The translations under genes and the position numbers were made by a program. The notes beneath the pieces were generated by a model. It searched no databases. It was not told the origin of the DNA and saw only the letters and a program-made list of their open reading frames with translations. This document shows positions 7,342 to 15,997 of a DNA stretch of 64,000 bases, one piece after another; position 1 is the stretch's first letter; every line of letters starts with the position of its first letter. The stretch covers positions 186,001 through 250,000 of the forward strand of contig JANMYM010000083.1 of the NCBI GenBank assembly GCA_031382085.1, given 5' to 3'. This DNA is from UBA964 sp031382085 (GTDB lineage: Bacteria; Pseudomonadota; Gammaproteobacteria; Steroidobacterales; Steroidobacteraceae).

Positions 7342-10300
7342 CGATATCCGAACTGTCGATCCGGCGACCGGTGTTTGCGACCGTGCTGTCGCTGCTGCTG
7401 CTGATTCTCGGCATCATGGCGGCGCTGCGTCTGACGGTGCGCGAATATCCGGATGTCGCACGGCCGGTGGTCAATGTCGCCGTTGTCTATCGCGGCGCAT
7501 CGGCTAACGTCATCGAGTCGCGCATCACGCAGGTGCTCGAGGATGAACTCGCCGGCGTTGAGGGGCTCGACAAGATGACCTCGGCGAGTCGCGACGAGGG
7601 CTCGCGCATCAACCTTGAATTTACGGTTGATCGCAATCTCGATGACGCAGCCAACGACGTGCGCGAGCGCGTCTCGCGTGTGCAGGAACGCCTGCCACAG
7701 GATGCGGACGCGCCGACCATCACCAAGGTCGACGACATGATGGAAGTCATCATGTACCTGAACGCTAACAGCACCAAGCGCAACGTGCTGGAGCTGACGG
7801 ACTATGTCGATCGCTACCTCAAGGATCGCTTCAGCGTGGTGCCGGGCGTCGCGGCGGTTCGCGCCGGCGGTGGGCGGCGTTATGCGATGCGCGTATGGCT
7901 GGATCGCGAAGGCCTGGCGGCGCGACAGCTTACCGTGGGCGATGTCGAGGCCGCATTGCGGCGCGAGAACATCGAGCTGCCGGCGGGACGCATCGAATCC
8001 CGGCAGCGCGAGTTCACGCTGCGCACCAATACTTCGCTGACCAGCGAGCAGGAGTTTCGCGACCTGGTGATCGGCCGCAGCCCGGATGGCTACCTGGTGC
8101 GGCTTGCAGAAGTTGCCGATGTGCGTGTGGCCGCGGAGGATGAGCGTTCGATTTCGCGTTCCAATGGCCTGCCGGGCTTCAGCCTCGGCATCGTGCCGAA
8201 TTCGAAAGCGAACATGCTCGAGGTGGCTAACAACGTCAAGCGGGCGCTCGCGGAAATCAAGCCGACGTTGCCGCCCGACATTGACCTTGAGATCAACCTC
8301 GACTTCACGGTGTTCATCCTTGAGTCGCTGAAAAATGTGGTCGCGGTGCTGTTTGAGACGATGCTGATCGTGCTGGTGATCATCTATCTGTTCCTCGGCA
8401 CGGTGCGCGCTACCTTGATTCCTGCGCTGACCATACCGGTATCCATCATGGCGGCGGCAACGGTCATGTTGTCGCTCGGCTATTCGATCAACACGCTGAC
8501 GACGCTGGGCGCGGTACTCGCAATCGGCCTGGTCGTCGACGATGCCATCGTCGTGCTCGAGAACATCGCGCGCCGCGTCGAGAGCGGGGAGCCCGCGTTG
8601 TTAGCAGCCATCAACGGCAGCAGGGAAATTAGTTTCGCGGTCGTCTCCACGACGCTGGTGCTGATTGCGGTGTTCGTGCCGATCTCCTACATGCAGGGCA
8701 ACGTCGGCCGCCTGTTCGGCGAATTCGGCGTCACAGTCGCCGCGGCTGTGGCGTTCTCCGCGCTGATTGCGCTGACACTGACGCCAATGATGTCCTCCAA
8801 GCTTTTTGCCAAGGGCATACACCGGCTGCGGATTGCGCAGGCTTTCGACAATGGTTTTCGCGGCTTCGCTGCCAGCTACCAGGCGCGGCTGCGCCGCGCA
8901 TTGCAGGGCCGCCGTCCGCTGCTGATTGTGATCGCTGCGGGTGTTGTCACGACATCATTGATTGCGCTGCTGGTGCTTGGCAAACCACTGCCGTTTCTCA
9001 AGTTGCAGCAGGAATATGCGCCTCTCGAGGATCGCGCGATGCTGCCCGTCATGGTGACGGCGCCCGAGGGCGCGAGCCTCGCGAACCTCGACAAATACCT
9101 CAAGGAACTCGAAGTCATTGGCATGGATGAGCTGCGTCGCGGCAACGCGCGGCGGGTCATCGGGCGATCGGGATCCTGGGGCATGCAGTCCGATGTCAAC
9201 GTCGGCACGCTTTACATGCCGCTGGAGCTGTGGAGCGAGCGCGCGGAAACCTCCGCGCAGATCGCGCAGCGTATGCGCCAGCGCACCGCCGGCATTGCGG
9301 GTGTGCGTATCGTTGTCATCCAGCCGCCGAGCCTCTCGATCGGCGGCGGCACCAAGCCGGTGCAGCTCGTGCTGGGCGGCACTGACTACAACCAGCTCGC
9401 TGCCTGGCGCGACAAGATCTTCGATCGAGTCAACGCCGAGAACCCCCGCATCCTGAACCTCGAATCGGATTACCAGGAGCGCAAGCCGCAATTGCAGGTG
9501 CGCATCGATCGCAACAAGGCGGCGGATCTCGGCGTGTCGCTGCAGAATGTCGGCCGCACGCTGGAATCGATGCTGGGTTCGCGGATCGTGACCACGTTCC
9601 TGCGCGATGGCGAGGAATACAACGTCATCCTGCAGGCTCGCGAGGAAGATCGCGCGACACCCAGCGATCTCGGCAACATCTACGTCAAGTCGGATCGCAG
9701 CGGCGCGTTGGTGCCGCTGTCGGCACTGGTTAGCGTGCTGGAAACCGCCGGCCCGGCCCAGTTACGCCGCTTTGATCGCATGCGCGCGATCACGATCTCG
9801 GCGAACCTTGCACCCAGCTATTCGTTAGGTGAGGCGCTCAATTACCTGGAGAAGACCATCCGCAGCGAAGTTCCCGAGGGAGTGCAAATCGCCTATAACG
9901 GCGAATCACGCGAACTCAAACAGACGGGTGGCAAGCTCTGGCTTACCTTTGGTTTCGCACTGCTGATCGTTTATCTGGTGCTGGCGGCGCAGTTCGAGAG
10001 CTTCATCCACCCGTTGATCATTCTCGCCACCGTGCCACTGGCGATCAGCGGCGGCTTGCTGGGCCTGTGGCTGTTCGGCTCATCGATCAACGTGTTCAGT
10101 CAGATCGGCGCCATCATGCTGATCGGTATCGCCTGCAAGAACGGCATTCTCATTGTCGAGTTCGCCAACCAGTTGCGCGATCGCGGGGTTGAATACGTCG
10201 AGGCCGTAATCGAGTCCGCGGCGATCCGCTTCCGGCCGGTGTTGATGACGAGTTTGTGTACCGCATCCGGCTCGATACCGCTGATGATCGCGAGCGGCGC

Positions 10301-10526
10301 CGGCGCCGAGAGCCGGCAATCGATCGGTTCGACGGTGTTCTTCGGAACGATCGTTGCGCTGTCGCTGACCTTGTTCGTGGTGCCATCGCTGTATGCGCTG
10401 CTGGCAAAGAATACCCGCTCGCCTGAATACCTGAGCCGGCTGATCGACAAGCTGCGCGATCGTGCGGGCGGCGCGGCCGGCGGTGTGCCCGAGGCGGGCG
10501 CAGCCGCCGTGAGCGACAAAAGCTAA
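7338..10526 (+). CDS. RND multidrug efflux permease
   Basis: This 1062-residue HAE1/AcrB-type proton-driven pump has full family length. It begins with MTISELSIRRPVFATVLSLL, a canonical first transmembrane helix. The proton-relay pair Asp401-Asp402 sits in GLVVDDAIVVLENIARR, equivalent to D407/D408 of AcrB. Porter-domain repeats and the C-terminal helices (SFIHPLIILATVPLAISGG, IGIACKNGILIVEFANQLR, RFRPVLMTSLCTASG) are intact. It works with the adjacent adaptor in the inner membrane to expel hydrophobic compounds. The closest described types by pattern are the MexI/MuxB-like pumps with a single adaptor. The MAPEG gene 15 bp downstream is probably on the same transcript. Confidence 0.93.
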   Translation: MTISELSIRRPVFATVLSLLLLILGIMAALRLTVREYPDVARPVVNVAVVYRGASANVIESRITQVLEDELAGVEGLDKMTSASRDEGSRINLEFTVDRNLDDAANDVRERVSRVQERLPQDADAPTITKVDDMMEVIMYLNANSTKRNVLELTDYVDRYLKDRFSVVPGVAAVRAGGGRRYAMRVWLDREGLAARQLTVGDVEAALRRENIELPAGRIESRQREFTLRTNTSLTSEQEFRDLVIGRSPDGYLVRLAEVADVRVAAEDERSISRSNGLPGFSLGIVPNSKANMLEVANNVKRALAEIKPTLPPDIDLEINLDFTVFILESLKNVVAVLFETMLIVLVIIYLFLGTVRATLIPALTIPVSIMAAATVMLSLGYSINTLTTLGAVLAIGLVVDDAIVVLENIARRVESGEPALLAAINGSREISFAVVSTTLVLIAVFVPISYMQGNVGRLFGEFGVTVAAAVAFSALIALTLTPMMSSKLFAKGIHRLRIAQAFDNGFRGFAASYQARLRRALQGRRPLLIVIAAGVVTTSLIALLVLGKPLPFLKLQQEYAPLEDRAMLPVMVTAPEGASLANLDKYLKELEVIGMDELRRGNARRVIGRSGSWGMQSDVNVGTLYMPLELWSERAETSAQIAQRMRQRTAGIAGVRIVVIQPPSLSIGGGTKPVQLVLGGTDYNQLAAWRDKIFDRVNAENPRILNLESDYQERKPQLQVRIDRNKAADLGVSLQNVGRTLESMLGSRIVTTFLRDGEEYNVILQAREEDRATPSDLGNIYVKSDRSGALVPLSALVSVLETAGPAQLRRFDRMRAITISANLAPSYSLGEALNYLEKTIRSEVPEGVQIAYNGESRELKQTGGKLWLTFGFALLIVYLVLAAQFESFIHPLIILATVPLAISGGLLGLWLFGSSINVFSQIGAIMLIGIACKNGILIVEFANQLRDRGVEYVEAVIESAAIRFRPVLMTSLCTASGSIPLMIASGAGAESRQSIGSTVFFGTIVALSLTLFVVPSLYALLAKNTRSPEYLSRLIDKLRDRAGGAAGGVPEAGAAAVSDKS

Positions 10527-10541
10527 CAAACGAGGATATCT

Positions 10542-10916
10542 ATGACCATAGCGCTGTGGTGCGTCGCAATCGCGGCGCTTTTTCCGATCGTTTGTACGGG
10601 AATGGCCAAGGCTGGTTTTCGCGGCTACGACAATCGCAACCCCCGCGATTGGCTCGGCCGGCTGCAGGGCTGGCGCGCGCGCGCCAATGCAGCACAACAA
10701 AACTCCTGGGAGGCGCTCGCAGTATTTGCCGCTGGCGTCTTTGCCGCGCACCTCGCCCATGCGCCGCAGGCCCGGCTGGATCTGCTGGCCGAAATATTCA
10801 TTGGCGCGCGCGTGCTCTATCTCGTCTGTTACCTCGCGGACCTTGCTCCGCTGCGCTCAATCATCTGGATGGTCGGATTCGGTGTCTCGATCGCGATGTT
10901 TTTTGTCGCGAGCTGA
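10542..10916 (+). CDS. MAPEG family membrane protein
   Basis: This 124-residue protein has four hydrophobic segments and MAPEG (membrane-associated eicosanoid/glutathione metabolism) signature features: NPRDWLGRLQGWRARANAAQQNSWEALAVFAAGVF near residues 31-65 and ARVLYLVCYLADLAPLRSIIWMVGF near the C-terminus. Many bacterial members have glutathione transferase or peroxidase activity, but others are uncharacterised. It follows the RND pump by 15 bp with a GAGG ribosome site at about 10531, consistent with a detoxification operon. Bases 10917-11065 contain no gene; they are AT-rich around 10985-11020 and probably hold the promoter for the next gene. Confidence 0.8.
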   Translation: MTIALWCVAIAALFPIVCTGMAKAGFRGYDNRNPRDWLGRLQGWRARANAAQQNSWEALAVFAAGVFAAHLAHAPQARLDLLAEIFIGARVLYLVCYLADLAPLRSIIWMVGFGVSIAMFFVAS

Positions 10917-11051
10917 GGGTAGCGACCCTTAACATAATGTTCGGCTTGCAGGCCTGTCGGGTCGGCTCTGTCAATCAGGGATTTATCGATTAAGTATTTG
11001 ATTTATTTAGATATATAAGAGCGCCTGACGGTCTGATGTGGTTCCCAAAGG

Positions 11052-11057
11052 TACAAT
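11052..11057 (+). promoter_or_regulatory. Putative -10 hexamer TACAAT before M32 gene
   Basis: TACAAT sits 8 nt before ATG 11066, leaving room for a transcript that begins at or next to the start codon. No good -35 box is seen at 16-18 bp spacing. Confidence 0.4.
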
Positions 11058-11065
11058 GGGCGACC

Positions 11066-12586
11066 ATGGCGCAATCCCCCTACGAACAACTGGAACAAGA
11101 ATGGAAGCGCCTGCATGCTTTCCGCGGCGCGCTGGCGCTGCTGCGCTGGGATGCCGCCGTTATGATGCCGCACGGCAGCGCCGAACTGCGCGGCGAACAG
11201 CTTGCCGCGCTTGAGACCGAGTACCACACACTTCTGACCGCGCCCAAGGTGGCGAGGTTGCTGGATCGCGCTCAGGCGAACGCCAGCGCACTGGATGAAT
11301 GGCAGGCAGCCAATCTCCATGAAATGCGGCGGCAACGCGATCACGCGATTGCGACCCCGGCGACCTTGATTTCGCGCCTGGCGAAAGTCACGGCGCTCGC
11401 CGAGGTGCGCTGGTTCGAGGCACGCAGCAGCAACAATTTCGCCATGTTTGCGCCGCACCTGCAGGACGTAGTCCACCTGGTGCGCGACAAGGCCGCGCTG
11501 TTGGGCCAGGCGTTCAACCTGAGCCCCTACGATGCCCTCGCCGAGGAGTACACGCCCGGTCTGCGCACGGCGGATATCGATAACCTGTTCAAGGCGTACC
11601 AACGCCGCCTGCCGATCATGATTCGTGAGGCCATTGCAGCCCAGGAGCCGCGACCGGTGCTCCCGATCCAAGGAAGGTTTGCGCCCTCCAGGCAGCGCGC
11701 ATTCATCACCGATGTCCTCAAGGCCTTCGGGTTTCCGTTTGATCGCGGTCGCCTCGACGAGAGCAACCATCCTTTCACCGAAGGCGTGCCAGGCGACGTG
11801 CGCATCACCACGCGACTGGACGGCGCCAATCCGTTCAGCGGTTTGTTAGCATCCATGCATGAGGTCGGCCATGCCATGTACAGCTTCGGACTGCCCGCCG
11901 CCTGGCACAATCAGCCGGTCGGCCAGGATCGCGGCATGGCGCTGGAAGAAAGCCAGGCCTTGCTGCTGGAAATGATCTTGTGCCGCAGCCGTGAGTTCGT
12001 GCAGTGGTTGCGGCCGTTGCTCGAGAAACATTTCGCTGTCAATGGCCCGGAGTGGGAGGCCGACAACCTGTACAGGCTTCTGACCCGGGTGCAGCGCGGC
12101 TCGATTCGTGTCGATGCGGATGAGCTGACGTATACGTCGCATATCATGTTGCGCTATGACCTTGAGCAGCGTCTGTTAGGTGGCGAGATCGCGGTACGCG
12201 ACCTGCCCGAGGCCTGGAACGATGCCGCCGAGCGCCGCCTCGGACTGCGGCCGCAGAATGACGCCGAAGGCTGCATGCAGGATATTCACTGGGCGGTGGG
12301 CGCCTTCGGGTACTTTCCGTCCTATGCGGCGGGCGCTGCGATTGCAGCCCAGTTGCATGAGGCCATGCGTCGTGACCTCACCGATCTCGATGCCATGGTC
12401 GCGCGCGGTGAATTCAAACCACTGTTCGACTGGCTGCGCACGCAGTTGTACTCACATGGTTCGCGCTACGCCACGACCGACCTCCTGGTCCTGGCGACTG
12501 GCAAACCGCTGGGCGCCGCCGCCGCACTGCGCTATCTTGAGCATAAATACCTCGGCGAAATGGCGCCCAGCAGCGCAGCTGCCTGA
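11066..12586 (+). CDS. M32 family carboxypeptidase
   Basis: This 506-residue cytosolic metallocarboxypeptidase of the M32 (thermostable carboxypeptidase 1/Taq) family has the usual family length. The zinc site HEVGH is at 265-269 in FSGLLASMHEVGHAMYSFGL. Other M32 blocks are present: WDAAVMMPHGSAELRGEQ (28-45), VRITTRL (245-251), LEESQALLLEMI and RVDADELTYTSHIMLRYDLE. It removes C-terminal residues, with broad specificity except proline. The start was placed at ATG 11066 because MAQSPYEQLEQEW aligns with family N-termini; the frame is open further upstream. The ttcA gene follows 19 bp later on the same strand. Confidence 0.92.
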   Translation: MAQSPYEQLEQEWKRLHAFRGALALLRWDAAVMMPHGSAELRGEQLAALETEYHTLLTAPKVARLLDRAQANASALDEWQAANLHEMRRQRDHAIATPATLISRLAKVTALAEVRWFEARSSNNFAMFAPHLQDVVHLVRDKAALLGQAFNLSPYDALAEEYTPGLRTADIDNLFKAYQRRLPIMIREAIAAQEPRPVLPIQGRFAPSRQRAFITDVLKAFGFPFDRGRLDESNHPFTEGVPGDVRITTRLDGANPFSGLLASMHEVGHAMYSFGLPAAWHNQPVGQDRGMALEESQALLLEMILCRSREFVQWLRPLLEKHFAVNGPEWEADNLYRLLTRVQRGSIRVDADELTYTSHIMLRYDLEQRLLGGEIAVRDLPEAWNDAAERRLGLRPQNDAEGCMQDIHWAVGAFGYFPSYAAGAAIAAQLHEAMRRDLTDLDAMVARGEFKPLFDWLRTQLYSHGSRYATTDLLVLATGKPLGAAAALRYLEHKYLGEMAPSSAAA

Positions 12587-12605
12587 GTTTCCGGTCACGG
12601 CACTC

Positions 12606-13433
12606 ATGGACATGCCCATCAAGGAAGTTGTGGTCGAGATGCCGAAGCCGCGCGCGCCGACGCGGCCGTCTAACACTTTTCGCAAACTGCAGGCCCACTT
12701 GCGCGGCCTGACCGGCAAGGCGATCGCCGATTTCGGCATGATTGCCGATGGTGACCGGGTCATGGTCTGCCTTTCGGGCGGCAAGGATTCGTACACGCTG
12801 CTCGACCTGCTCATGTCATTGCAGCGCGCCGCCCCGGTGCGCTTTGAGCTGATCGCCGTGAACCTCGATCAGAAGCAGCCGGATTTTCCCGCTGCCGTCC
12901 TGCCGCGCTATCTTCAGTCGCTGGGTGTCGCCTGGCATGTCATCGAGCAGGACACCTACAGTGTCGTCAAGCGCGTCATTCCGGAAGGCGCTACGATGTG
13001 TGGGCTGTGCTCGCGCCTGCGCCGCGGAGCGCTCTACAGGTTTGCTGCCGAGAACAACATCAGCAAGATCGCGTTAGGTCATCATCGCGACGATATTGTT
13101 GCAACGTTTTTCCTCAATCTGTTCCATGGCGGCCGCCTCAAAACCATGCCGCCAAAACTGCGCAGCGAGGACGGCCGTCATGTCGTGATCCGGCCCCTGG
13201 CCTATGTGGCCGAGCGCGACATCGAACGCTACGCGCGGGTCCGCGATTTCCCGATCATTCCCTGCAAGCTGTGCGGTTCGCAGGATCATCTGCAACGGGT
13301 CGCGATCAGGCAGATGCTGGCGGAATGGGAGCGCGCCTGTCCTGGGCGCACCGAAACCATTTTCTCCAGTCTGCGCAATGTGACGCCGAGCCACCTGGCC
13401 GACACCAGCCTGTTCGATTTCCGGTCGCTTTGA
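12606..13433 (+). CDS. ttcA: tRNA 2-thiocytidine(32) synthetase TtcA
   Basis: TtcA is an iron-sulfur PP-loop ATPase that thiolates cytidine 32 of several tRNAs. This 275-residue copy has the PP-loop SGGKDS at 57-62, the cluster-binding pair C132/C135 in ATMCGLCSRLRRG and a third cysteine in FPIIPCKLCGSQ. It also has the family segment LGHHRDDIVATFFLNLFHGGRLKTMPPKL. ATG 12606 gives the family length; the same frame is open upstream but is out of phase with the M32 gene it overlaps, so the longer version was rejected. The next gene begins 6 bp after its TGA, so all may share one transcript. Confidence 0.95.
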   Translation: MDMPIKEVVVEMPKPRAPTRPSNTFRKLQAHLRGLTGKAIADFGMIADGDRVMVCLSGGKDSYTLLDLLMSLQRAAPVRFELIAVNLDQKQPDFPAAVLPRYLQSLGVAWHVIEQDTYSVVKRVIPEGATMCGLCSRLRRGALYRFAAENNISKIALGHHRDDIVATFFLNLFHGGRLKTMPPKLRSEDGRHVVIRPLAYVAERDIERYARVRDFPIIPCKLCGSQDHLQRVAIRQMLAEWERACPGRTETIFSSLRNVTPSHLADTSLFDFRSL

Positions 13434-13439
13434 CGTCGC

Positions 13440-14972
13440 ATGCCTGAGACGCCTCAAGACACCCGTGACGCCGCACCCCTGCCTAACAGCTACTGGGTTG
13501 TGCCGGGGCGGCTGCTGGCCGGGGAATATCCGGCGACCAACGTCCTTGCGGAGACCGATGCGCGTATCGAGCGTTTGCTGCAGGCGGGTATCGACACCTT
13601 TGTCGATCTGACCGCGCCCGGTGAATTGCCGCCCTATCATCCGAGTCTGCCATTTTCGATCGAGTACGAACGGCGGCCCATCAAGGATCACGGGATCCCG
13701 GAAAATTTTCAGCAGATGGACGAGATCGTTGCAGTCATTGCGGATGCATTGCGCCGGCGCCGCGCGGTTTACGTGCACTGTCGTGCAGGAATCGGGCGTA
13801 CCGGCACGACGATGGCCTGCGTGCTCGCGGACGGCGGCCTGAGTTCGCAGAGCGCCCTCGATAAGTTGAATCTGCTTTGGGCTCAGAGCGCCCGGTCCTT
13901 CGACTATTCAACGGTTCCCGAAACCGAACAACAGGCCGAATTCGTGCGTGACTGGGTAAAGTTTCGCGGCCCGGGTCCTGTCGCCGCTGCAGTCAGCATC
14001 TCGATGCCGGCCGAAGTATCGATGCCCCCGGTCTCACAGCCGCGCCTACAACAAAGATTCGCCGGCGCCATGTTAGGCCTCGCGGTAGCAGAGGCGGTCG
14101 CGGCGGCCTCGCACGGTCTGGCACGCGGAGAATTTGCGCAGGTCACCGGCATGGCCGGTGGCGGGCCGGCCAAACTGCCGCGCGGAGCCTGGGGCGACGA
14201 CACTGCAATGGCGCTCTGCCTTGCGGACAGTTTGCTGTCCAAAGCCGATTTTGATCCGCGCGATCAGGTCGCGCGCTATCAGCGCTGGCAGACGCAGGGA
14301 TACCTTGCTGCTACCGGGCAATGTGTTGGGATCGAGCCTAACACCGCCAGGGCGCTGGGTGCTGCGCGTTGGCGCCGTCAGATGTTCGCGGGTTCACACG
14401 ATCCACAGCAACTGGACCCGGAGCCCCTGGGTCGGATCGCACCCGTGCTGTTGTATTTCCACGCGGATCCGGCACAGGCTTTGACACGCGCGGTCGAAGC
14501 CGCACGTACCGTCAATCAGGCGCCGCTGGTGCTGGCGGCGCTGCGCTGCGCCGCAATTGTGCTGCAGCGAACGCTGGCGGGCATGGACCGGTCCAGTCTG
14601 TTAGCACTGGATCGCAAGGCAATTGGCGTGCCGGCGGGACCGGACGCGGCGCGGCTGGAGCAGATCGTCGACGGTCGGTTCAGATCGATGCGGGACGAGG
14701 ATCTGCGTCCGTCGGGAGACGTACTCGACATCCTTGAGTGCGCTCTTTGGGCGCTCTGGCGCGCCCGCGATTTCCGCGATGCGGTGCTGACCGCGGCGAA
14801 TCTGGGAGGGCGCAGCGACGTGATTGGAGCGCTGGTCGGCCAGATCGCCGGCGCTCGCTTTGGCGCCGCGGCAATTCCCGCGGACTGGCTCGCCGAGCTG
14901 GCCATGCGCGACGCTATTGCTGGATTCGGTGATCGCATCTTTGCGGCTGCGCAGGTGGGAGTGCCTGCGTGA
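13440..14972 (+). CDS. Tyrosine phosphatase fused to degenerate ADP-ribosylglycohydrolase
   Basis: A 510-residue two-domain protein. Residues 15-175 form a dual-specificity phosphatase: acid-loop aspartate D83 in IKDHGIPE and P-loop HCRAGIGRTG with C114 and R120 intact. Residues 203-505 have the ADP-ribosylglycohydrolase (DraG/ARH) fold, but its metal and substrate motifs are altered. MLGLAVAEAVAAA (211-223) replaces the usual GLAVGDALGA. GDDTAMALCLADSL (252-265) lacks the Thr of TDDT. PEPLGRIAPV replaces the usual NGSLMRLAPV. LGGRSDVIGAL (455-465) replaces GGDxDT, keeping only D460. This half is therefore probably a weak or non-catalytic ligand-binding domain. The 3' end overlaps the peptidase gene by 4 bp (GTGA). 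Confidence 0.85.
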   Translation: MPETPQDTRDAAPLPNSYWVVPGRLLAGEYPATNVLAETDARIERLLQAGIDTFVDLTAPGELPPYHPSLPFSIEYERRPIKDHGIPENFQQMDEIVAVIADALRRRRAVYVHCRAGIGRTGTTMACVLADGGLSSQSALDKLNLLWAQSARSFDYSTVPETEQQAEFVRDWVKFRGPGPVAAAVSISMPAEVSMPPVSQPRLQQRFAGAMLGLAVAEAVAAASHGLARGEFAQVTGMAGGGPAKLPRGAWGDDTAMALCLADSLLSKADFDPRDQVARYQRWQTQGYLAATGQCVGIEPNTARALGAARWRRQMFAGSHDPQQLDPEPLGRIAPVLLYFHADPAQALTRAVEAARTVNQAPLVLAALRCAAIVLQRTLAGMDRSSLLALDRKAIGVPAGPDAARLEQIVDGRFRSMRDEDLRPSGDVLDILECALWALWRARDFRDAVLTAANLGGRSDVIGALVGQIAGARFGAAAIPADWLAELAMRDAIAGFGDRIFAAAQVGVPA

Positions 14973-15997
14973 GCGCGCGGCTGTCCGCCCGTCGACTGGC
15001 ATCACTGCCAGATGCACAGCTGCTGCAATTGCGCTTTTGCGACTTGCCAATTCGCCTCGAGCGCAGCCGCGTCAGCCCGGCAATTGTGCGCCTGCGACGC
15101 GAACTGCGCGCACGCGGCATCCGTTTTGCGCCGCATGTATGGCTCGCCGAGGAATGGTTTTCACCGGACGGTGTGCCCGGTTTTGCCGTACCGTTCTATC
15201 TTGCACATCCGCGTCTGGTGCGGCTTGAGCGCGCGATGACGGGCCAGGTGGAGGGCGGCAACATCAACTGGTTGATGCGCATCCTGCGCCATGAAGCCGG
15301 CCACGCCATCGACAATGCCTACCGCTTGCGCCGCCAGCGCCGCTGGCGCGAAGTATTTGGCCCGTCTTCCTTGCCCTATCCAATCCGTTACCGGGCACGG
15401 CCTGGCAGCCGACGCTATGTACATCACCTCGGCGACTGGTATGCGCAGGCGCACCCCACTGAGGATTTTGCCGAGACCTTCGGCGTCTGGCTGCAGTCGC
15501 GCCGCTCGTGGCGGCACAATTACGCCGACTGGCCAGCACTGCACAAGCTGACGCTGGTGGATGAGTTGATGCGCGCAGTTGCCGGCGCAGCGCCCGCCGT
15601 GCGCAGGCGCCTGATCGTCGAACCCCTGGCGCAAAATCAGCGCACGCTTGCTGAGCATTACCGGCAGCGCGCATTGAATCGCATTCATCACCGCCGCGGT
15701 CGCATCGACGAGCTGCTACAGCGTGTGTTTGTGGCGCAACGGCCCCGTGCTAACACCGTGACCGCGCGCAGCATCCTGCAGCAGGCCAAGAAAAACCTGA
15801 TACGGAAGCTGATGCGTGACTGTGCGGTTGATCGCTATACCGCACACCAGATACTGCGCAAGGTCGGCGAGCGAGTCAGGCGTGCGCACCTCTATCAGCG
15901 CGGCTCGCGACGCGAGACGCTGCGCAATTTACGCTGGATGCTCGCAAGTTTGACGCAGAATTACTTCCTGATACAAAGTCCGATACTCGATCTATGA
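14969..15997 (+). CDS. Putative zinc-binding metallopeptidase (PF15887-like)
   Basis: This 342-residue soluble protein starts at GTG 14969, overlapping the preceding stop. The zinc-peptidase signature HEAGH is at 108-112 in LMRILRHEAGHAIDNAYRL, and a likely third ligand is Glu165 or Glu169 in HPTEDFAETFGVWL. Residues 55-90 (HVWLAEEWFSPDGVPGFAVP) are a conserved-looking substrate-side segment. The C-terminal 120 residues are very basic and helical. It has no signal peptide, so it would act in the cytosol. It is translationally coupled to the phosphatase fusion upstream and the ATP-grasp ligase downstream, which argues that all three act on one molecule. The substrate is unknown. Confidence 0.8.
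   Translation: MSARLSARRLASLPDAQLLQLRFCDLPIRLERSRVSPAIVRLRRELRARGIRFAPHVWLAEEWFSPDGVPGFAVPFYLAHPRLVRLERAMTGQVEGGNINWLMRILRHEAGHAIDNAYRLRRQRRWREVFGPSSLPYPIRYRARPGSRRYVHHLGDWYAQAHPTEDFAETFGVWLQSRRSWRHNYADWPALHKLTLVDELMRAVAGAAPAVRRRLIVEPLAQNQRTLAEHYRQRALNRIHHRRGRIDELLQRVFVAQRPRANTVTARSILQQAKKNLIRKLMRDCAVDRYTAHQILRKVGERVRRAHLYQRGSRRETLRNLRWMLASLTQNYFLIQSPILDL

Noticed and set aside
12180..12605. Upstream extension of the ttcA frame into the M32 carboxypeptidase gene
   Set aside because: The sequence is a shadow of the M32 gene in another frame, and TtcA homologues begin near ATG 12606.
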